From NCBI GenBank assembly GCA_947034885.2, contig OX344750.2:4340001-4404000 (forward strand): a DNA stretch of 64,000 nucleotides. Reading direction: 5' to 3'. Shown piece by piece: positions 57,307-64,000 of the stretch. Position 1 is the stretch's first letter; each line of letters opens with the position of its first letter. Position numbers and translations under genes: made by a program. This DNA comes from Thuidium tamariscinum. Lineage: Eukaryota; Streptophyta; Bryopsida; Hypnales; Thuidiaceae. A model generated the notes under the pieces. It was not told the origin of the DNA and searched no databases. It saw only the letters and a program-made list of their open reading frames with translations.

Positions 57307-59088
57307 ATGACTCTCCAAATTCTAGCCAAGAGGGCGTGTCCTCCGGACGACAGCCCTGTGTTGAAGCGATGGAAGCCGGAGCTCAAGTGGCCCAACGAGG
57401 GCGTCACGCTCGCGGCGCCCCAAGCGCTGCAAGCCGAACTCGACGTGAAGTTGGAAGACCAGGAGCCGACGTCAGTTCTAGACCTGCAGACCAGCCCCGG
57501 GCGCTCCTGCAGCTCTTCCTCGGGAGGCTCCCTGTCGTCCCAGCCCAGTCTGTCCGGCGACGAGACTAGCAACTCGCATGTCGTGGCGACCTCGACGGAC
57601 GAGAGCGTGCACAACGATCACGACATTGCGAGCTGGATGGAATGCATGGAAGGTGGCCTCGCGCTCAGTGACTTCGCCAAAGGCGACGACGAGGACGACG
57701 ACTGCGTGCGTCCCAATTCCAATGAGCATCCGACCTCCAGTGAGGACGTGACGAAATTAGAAGACGGGATTGAGCATCTCGTGGACGCAGACATTGACTT
57801 CGGATTTGAGCTCGGCGCGTTCTCCATGTCGGACATGATGTTGGCTGACCCGGGACTCTGTTTAATGGATCAGTTCCCGGAGGGTTTTCACGACGCGCAC
57901 CGGCTGCTGGAGCTCGATGAATCTCTTTCCTCGATGATGAAGTCGCAGGGATTCGAGACTGTAGAATCTTCTAGTGAGGTGATTACTGTTGCGACTGAAG
58001 TGCCGTTAGACAGTGGCTTGCAGCTGGTGCATCTGCTCCTCGCCTGCGCGGAAGCCATCGACGAGTCAGACTTCGAAACCGCGCGTCCCATGCTGGAGCG
58101 CTTGAAGACTATCTCGAACCCATACGGAGACCCCATGCAACGAATCGCGCTCTATTTCGCGGACGCGCTCAGCGATCGCCTGGAGCCACAAGCACTGCCG
58201 CCTTCTCCTTCGAACGTCGACAAGGAGCTCGCGTTCCAATCATTCTACGAGGTCCTACCTTTTTCCAAGTTCACGTACTTGACTGCCAATCAAGCCATTT
58301 TCGAGGCCGTCGGGCACCACAACAAGATCCACGTGGTGGATCTAGACATCCAGCAGGGGTTACAATGGCCCTCCTTTCTCCAATCTCTCGCCCTACGACC
58401 AGGCGGGTCACCCCATTTCCACCTCACGGCAGTGGGGACGAACGCGCCTGCGTTGGAGCTCACCCAACGTCGTCTAACCGAATTCGCGCACGGGCTCGAC
58501 GTCCCCTTCGAGTTCACCATCGTGCTTGCGCCTCTTCAAACACTCGCCATACAAGACCTCCACCTCGCGACGGACGCAGCGCTCGCGGTGAACTGCTCAC
58601 ACGTCCTGCACACGCTCACCACCGCGGCTACCGAGAATCTCCTCACGTCACTCCGGAGCTTGAATCCCGCAGTCGTCACGCTTCTGGAAGTCGAGGCGAA
58701 TCATAACGGGGGCAACTTGTTGTCTAGATTCGTGGAGGCGCTGCACTACTACTGCGCGCTCTTCGACGCACTGGAAGGCTCCCTGGCACGTGACTGTCCC
58801 GACAGGTTCCTGATTGAGAATACTACTTGTTTTGCTGAGATTCGAGGCATTGTTGCGCAGGAGGATGGTCATGCTTTGAAAGCCGAAACGTGGGAGAAGG
58901 TGCTGACGAAATGTGGGTTTCGAAGCAAGCCTTTGAGTTCGTATTCCGTGCAGCAAGCGCAGCTGCTGCTGGCGTATTTTGCGAGTGGGGATCATGCGAC
59001 CCCGTACAAGCTTTCGGAAGAGTGCGGGGCGCTCATCATGGGGTGGCAGGAGACTCCCGTCATGGCCGTGTCGTCGTGGAGCTGCTAA
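57307..59088 (+). CDS. GRAS-family transcription regulator, intronless, 593 aa
   Basis: A single exon from ATG 57307 to TAA 59086-59088. Residues 1-235 are acidic and Ser-rich, as is usual for the variable GRAS N-terminus. The conserved part follows in order: leucine heptad region I (LQLVHLLLACAEAIDESDFE, 238-257, on to about 292); the VHIID motif as IHVVDLDIQQGLQW (341-354); leucine heptad region II about 375-440; the PFYRE region with RFVEALHYYCALFDALE (474-490); and the SAW region to the end, with WEKVLTKCGF (529-538) and GALIMGWQETPVMAVSSWSC. GRAS proteins are plant nuclear regulators of development and hormone or symbiosis signalling. The subfamily is unclear: it looks closest to the SCR/SCL/LAS type, with no DELLA motif. 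The usual terminal W is followed by SC. Codon use is strongly GC-biased compared with the flanks. It looks intact. Confidence 0.93.
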   Translation: MTLQILAKRACPPDDSPVLKRWKPELKWPNEGVTLAAPQALQAELDVKLEDQEPTSVLDLQTSPGRSCSSSSGGSLSSQPSLSGDETSNSHVVATSTDESVHNDHDIASWMECMEGGLALSDFAKGDDEDDDCVRPNSNEHPTSSEDVTKLEDGIEHLVDADIDFGFELGAFSMSDMMLADPGLCLMDQFPEGFHDAHRLLELDESLSSMMKSQGFETVESSSEVITVATEVPLDSGLQLVHLLLACAEAIDESDFETARPMLERLKTISNPYGDPMQRIALYFADALSDRLEPQALPPSPSNVDKELAFQSFYEVLPFSKFTYLTANQAIFEAVGHHNKIHVVDLDIQQGLQWPSFLQSLALRPGGSPHFHLTAVGTNAPALELTQRRLTEFAHGLDVPFEFTIVLAPLQTLAIQDLHLATDAALAVNCSHVLHTLTTAATENLLTSLRSLNPAVVTLLEVEANHNGGNLLSRFVEALHYYCALFDALEGSLARDCPDRFLIENTTCFAEIRGIVAQEDGHALKAETWEKVLTKCGFRSKPLSSYSVQQAQLLLAYFASGDHATPYKLSEECGALIMGWQETPVMAVSSWSC

Positions 59089-59289
59089 CCCTTGTGGTGG
59101 CCCTGGCGTCTTCAATTGCCAGGAGGCGGCCCATGGGGGGTAGCTCTAGGCGAAATCAGAGTTTCTGTACAAAGTGTACCAGTAAGGCTTTGGTGTGGGT
59201 TAGGCAGGCACCGGAATTAATCGTAATTTGCAGAGTAGAGGTGCAGCGGTGTTGAGAGAAGTCAGAGACTCTAAATGAAGCCAAATTCA

Positions 59290-60010
59290 GAATTGGAGGC
59301 ATGCTGTTTCCTGGTTTCTTAGAAGAATACGATTCACTGATCATGTGGGTGCGAAATCGGGTGCCCACGTTCACTTGTTGTACATACGCAGCAGCCTCTT
59401 TGAGCCAGAGAAATGAGAGAATCTGGGCAAGTAGACCGCAGCCCAAGCTTAACAGATCGATTTTGTGTCTTCTACCTTCCTTTCTGTTGTGCTCTGGCAT
59501 GGTGAATTGTGTTGAATTGATGGTAATTGACTTTGGGGATTGAAAAAACAAAGTTCGAGAGAGGCTGGCCAGAAGTCGAACACCGGCATTGAGGCATTTG
59601 ATTTCCCGGGTTCTTTTTAGATGGACTGATCATGCTGGTTTGCAAAAACAGAAGCCTGCGTCACTGCACATAAGAAACCCAATGGAGCATAGAATGTGGG
59701 CAAATGGACTGCTCGCCTCCCAAGTTTAACAGATTTTTGTGCCTGCTGGCTTTGGTACTGATTTGCTCGGTCATGGTGATGATGAATTTGATTGATGATA
59801 ACTGGATTGAAATAATTGGAGTTTGAGGATGGGGCATTTTGTTTCCTGGCTTCTTTTCAGACTAGCTAATCATGTTGGTGTGTGAAATATCTGCATAGCG
59901 GGGTTGTACCCAAGCGAGAGAATCTTAAAGAGAAGATTGCAGCCCAAATTAAACAGATTCTGCTTCTGATACTACTGCACGGGAGAGGGATTGGATCATT
60001 GGCTTGATGG
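59290..60010 (+). repeat. Three tandem ~270-bp repeats downstream of the GRAS gene
   Basis: The phrase GTTTCCTGG(T/C)TTCTT recurs near 59306, 59599 (variant) and 59839, each followed by (T/C)TGATCATG or TAATCATG and later by CCCAA(G/A)(C/T)TTAACAGAT-like sequence (59448, 59723, 59940). They lie in the probable 3' UTR or just beyond it. Confidence 0.65.
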
Positions 60011-61618
60011 TAGTTGGCTTGGGGTACAGAATCATCAATCATGGCAATTGTCGTTTCTAATTCATATGCTGATTTTTGCACTAGACTGAGGTTTCTTCAT
60101 GCTTGGTGTGCAGACAGTTTATGTGGTGAATTGAAGATGTCTCAGGTACTGCAAGGATGTACCTTCGGAACCCTCCTTGTTTCACTGTCTGTGTATGTCC
60201 TGAAATGCAATTACATCTTCCTTCTGCACTTCCCTCTTGGTGTTGGGACTTGAGAGTTTTTATTTATTATTAACATGTTTTTCTCTTACCAACAATTTGT
60301 AAACAGATAAAATCATTTCACCGCACAAATAAAGACAGAAGCTTCGTTGAGTACTTGATAAGTTACATCCAACCATGGATTTGGTGTGTAAAGTGAATCA
60401 GCCCTTCCTAGTTTGACTAATTCAGTGGCTTCTCAGATATTGGATCATTGGTGCCTCCACTTAACTTATTAAATGCGAGAGGATTTTGAAGCTGACACAC
60501 AATTTGAAGCTTCCATTCAATCTAAATTTAGCTCACTCATTGAGTCGAAATTTCAACAGGTCTAAAATTCTTTTATGAAATTCTTTTGTGGTCTAAGGAA
60601 ATACTCCGTAGTTTGTCACTGTGCTTCACTAGTTGCCTACTAGGTGCGTATCAAACCGCGGAAGCATGATCCTTGTGATGAGGCATGCACAACTTCAAAA
60701 GTCATCCTGCAGAAAACATTCTGCTGCTGCTTTATGGGGTGCAATGGTGCATTGATACCTTTGCCTGCCAGTCCCAAGCACACTCTCAGAGGCAAAGGGA
60801 TTCTTCCAACTTAAATACTTGCATGCTCATCAGTATAGATATCTCGAACCCACCTTCTTAGACTTTTCAAAGTCATGACACCTGACCTGCATCGAGATTG
60901 GGTAGCATCTGTATTTTCAAGCTCAATAATATGAGCTCCAGAATTGCAGCATTCAGTAACTTCATCTGTATATTCAAGCTCAATAATTCACAATATATCT
61001 ATTACAAATAATGTTGTCAAAGACATTAGGGTTTTTTTTGCTTTTTTAGTTTTTAGTTTTTTTGAAATAATTGAAACGGAATTCCATTGCCAGAGAGAAC
61101 AAATTACAAGCCTGCCAGCCACAAGTGGAAAGATAAGTTAGTGTTTTCACTCTCACTTTGCTTCACTCAACCAACTCAGACATTTGTTTCAGATTCCCTT
61201 CACATTCATGATGCTCAACCTCTTAACCCTTATCCTCTGAAGGTTTATGACTACAGGTTTTTTCACAAAAAAAACACTCTAAAATTTGCCATTTCCAGTG
61301 CAAGTAGCTTCAAAGGAAATAAAAAGAAATATCTTTACAAATTCAATTATAAGATCTTGCTCTGGAAGACATGTGCAAAAATGACTAAATGAGTGGAAAA
61401 AAATTCATACATCGTGACCATGTATTATGACCCTCACACACTTTGATAACTGCCAAACTATTGAGAAATTATATTTTTGGACATGTTGAAGTATGTCAAA
61501 TAACACACTTGTATAAAATTATTTTTTCGAAATTCTTAAATAATTTCTGATTGCTTAACAATTTAATCAAGATTTTCTGGTAAGTGGAATGAGAAATTCT
61601 TTAAAGAATTTTTTAGAA
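60011..61618. other. 3' intergenic DNA, no gene supported
   Basis: Moderate GC near 60100-60900 declining to AT-rich. Short frames only; none resembles a known protein. An AGCTCAATAAT phrase occurs twice (60920, 60977). Confidence 0.5.
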
Positions 61619-62352
61619 GGGTGAATGCAAGAAACACTTGTACTATTTTCCGTCACAAGCTAAGTGTTGATCTATTTTTTGGCCATAACTTTTGCATTTT
61701 TGCTTGAAATGACTCAATATTTCTAGAGAAGGTACTCATGTCTATCATACACCTTACATAATTTTTTCATAATTTTCAAAAATATTTTAATACTAAAATA
61801 GTACTAGTGATTAAATGTCACAAATGAGAATTTGGAGGTTTTTAGTACTAAGGAGTACCTTTTTTTTAATGATTTTGAGATGAAATTTGGATGAGATGGT
61901 CTTCTAGTAGATCTACATCTCTCCATGTGAGGGATTTTGAAAAAAGTTATTTTTGTGTGGTGTAGAAGTCTACAAAGTGAGCTTCTTTCTGCTTGAATTT
62001 TGGAATATATAAAATATTATTTTGGTGTTTTTTTGGGTGAATGACCATCTTTATAGAATTTTTGCAAGTGGAAAATTTTTATTTTTTTAATTTACTTATT
62101 TTTACTATTTTTCCCAAATTAAAACATGAAGGTATGTATTTTCTTGAGGTTTGGCGCTTTTTAAATTCTCCTACTTAGAGAATTTTGCTATCAATTTCCT
62201 TTGGTGAAAACCTTCATCTTAGAGGTCTATACATTGTTCATATTTTTCAAATTTTTTTCAAATTAATTTTCAAATTTTAAAGTACTCCAGAAAAAATCAT
62301 GAGTATTGTAGTAAAACGCAACAAATAGTACAGGTGTTTCTTGCATTCATCC
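61619..62352. mobile_element. Non-autonomous TIR element, 734 bp (family M4, copy C)
   Basis: Starts GGGTGAATGCAAGAAACACT then TGTACTATTT, and ends with the inverted AAATAGTACAGGTGTTTCTT then GCATTCATCC. It is flanked by AGAA on both sides (61615-61618 and 62353-62356). This is the best-preserved long terminal repeat (about 30 bp) of the family in this window. Confidence 0.85.
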
Positions 62353-62507
62353 AGAAAGAGTTTTATGAATTTTACAATTTTATTGAGTGAAATATGATTG
62401 ACTAATATGTGGCTCCAACATTTTTCTTTTCTTAGTATTTTTTCCAAAAATCTCCAAAAATCATGAAAAAATAATATACAAATATTTTATGTATATTTTG
62501 GAATTTT

Positions 62508-62590
62508 TAATAGATAGAGGGATAGATAGAGAGATAGAGGGAGGGGGGTAGATAGAGGTAGGTAGGTAGATAGAGGGAGGGAGATATAAG
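62508..62590 (+). repeat. GATA/GGGA-type compound microsatellite
   Basis: Imperfect TAGATAGAGG and GGTAGGTAG units with a short G run. Confidence 0.85.
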
Positions 62591-63135
62591 AATGAAAAAA
62601 TTTGTAGATATAATTTAGTTAATAGTATTCCACTCATAGAAAATTAAAAATTTCTAGAACATTTATTAGAAAACTTTAAATATAATTCACGTTTCAGTTA
62701 ATCATTACTTTGAAAAAATTATTAATTGTATTTAAAATGTTTTTTTAAGAATAAGTTTTAATTAAATTATTCAACAAATAAACAAATCATTTAAAAAAAA
62801 TTATGAAACTTATTTTATACAAATTTGTTATTTTGTAATATAATAGATTCAAATTTTGTTTCAAACCACTAATTCCTCAATTTGCTATGACAATTTTGTA
62901 ATTCTAAGAAATATTTTGGGAACCCTTACAAATTGTAAGATATTAAGTTTTAAAGTAAAAAGAATTTTTTTCTACTTTGCATAACTAGGATTTAAATTTT
63001 AACCTCTTCTTAGTGTATTTCTTTTATAAAAGAAAGCATGAGTTCATAAATATCTCCAATGAAGCAAATTGTTTTTCTTACAAAATTTAACCATATAGAT
63101 GTTTAAAAAGTTTATTTATTGGTATACTTTCTAGT

Positions 63136-63351
63136 CACTAGTAGAAACCCTCATTTAATATGATAAGACCTAATTTTTCTTGATGGATTTTGCTATACAT
63201 CAAATGTAACAACCCGTGTTTTTATATCAGAATTGATGTTATGTTCAATGTTTTTGTTGACATAAAAATATGAATTGTTATATTTGATGTCTAATAAAAT
63301 CTGTTAAGAAAAATTAAGTCTTACCACATTAAACATGGGGTTCTACTAATG
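63136..63351. mobile_element. CACTA-like foldback MITE, 216 bp
   Basis: Arms starting CACTAGTAGAAACCC and ending GGGGTTCTACTAATG pair along most of the element. It is flanked by AGT on both sides (63133-63135 and 63352-63354), a 3-bp duplication. The inner sequence is unrelated to the MITE at 51555. Confidence 0.8.
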
Positions 63352-63469
63352 AGTTTTGAATGTGAAATTACATAGGAAAAGTGAGATTATAACAAGAACA
63401 AATACATATCTTATTTTTAGTTTATTGCCTTTCCCCACATTATTTGAGAAATTTTCATATAAGAGTTTT

Positions 63470-63620
63470 TTGGGGGGATTTTGGAGGGAAGTTGCACTCC
63501 TTGAGTAAATTTTCAATACATTTTGGTAGGAAGAAAAATAGAATTATTTGGCATGTAACCTACATTGTTTTATATTTTTGGACCTTAATAGAATTAGTTA
63601 CAAATTTTTGAAGTTGAAAT
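63470..63620 (+). repeat. Dispersed repeat family R2, copy 3
   Basis: GAATTAGTTACAAATTTTTG then AAGTTGAAA at 63590-63619 and the preceding 100 bp match 34490-34625 and 40185-40325. Confidence 0.55.
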
Positions 63621-64000
63621 ACTGAGAAGCAACCCCTTCTTGAAGATATACAATGTATTGTTGGTGAATTGAAGAAAGCAAAATGCACTTTTCTATTATA
63701 AGTACTTTTAGAGAGAGGTTGTATTTAGAGCACCCTACCTTAGTAATAAGGATTGTTGAGAGTTGCTTATACATGTTGTCAAATTTGGGGTTAATACAAG
63801 TTAGGTGAATTGCTCTTATTTTCAATAAATAAATTTAAAAATGTTCTAATGAAATGAAAATTTACATCCACGTGTGTGCAATAGTTTACCTTGGAGTTGA
63901 AGTACATGGTAATGATGATGATGATATATTTCCAAAGTGTTGAAAATGAGTGTATACAAAATCAACCTTAGGCTCTCATTTTAGTGATGGCTTTACATTT

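Overview
The window is nuclear DNA from a streptophyte, most likely a land plant. It has spliced genes with GT-AG introns, a complete GRAS-family transcription factor, a complete AVT-type amino acid transporter, and long AT-rich stretches full of small transposon relics. I cannot name the species. The repeat-rich AT background and the transposase-like family suggest an early-diverging lineage such as a bryophyte or lycophyte, but that is inference.

Layout: 1-4205 is AT-rich intergenic DNA with a 732-bp TIR element and a large foldback. 4206-17342 is a sharply bounded, GC-richer, about 13.1-kb island flanked by terminal inverted repeats and read here as one large mobile element. 17343-19777 is AT-rich DNA followed by the upstream region of the transporter gene. 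19778-23516 is a 12-exon AVT-like transporter (482 aa). 23517-55640 is gene-poor DNA with MITEs, tandem repeats, microsatellites and a few coding-like scraps. 55640-57306 is the leader/promoter region and 57307-59088 the intronless GRAS gene (593 aa). 59089-64000 holds a triple tandem repeat and two more small transposons.

The island is the remarkable part. On the minus strand it carries a putative RNase H-fold transposase (DUF7869-like) with a separate amino-terminal module. On the plus strand, divergently, it carries a five-exon gene of about 1058 aa that joins a ParB/sulfiredoxin-like domain to a beta-class DNA-methyltransferase-like domain with a degenerate SAM-binding motif, followed by two FCP1-like HAD domains whose catalytic aspartates are lost. 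Scattered through the island, and not recognised outside it, are 27 copies of a 19-bp near-palindrome, TATCGGCTGGCAGCCGATA and variants. All six introns I could model contain at least one copy, and copies sit 14-21 nt after three stop codons. Half-sites cluster about 21 bp apart just upstream of the ParB-like gene. A DNA-binding-type ParB fold in the same element as many parS-like palindromes suggests a selfish element with its own DNA-addressing system. The present copy looks decayed: the in-frame stops that interrupt its reading frames are TAG, with a frame break on the minus strand.

All family assignments are from reading the translations; no search was run.
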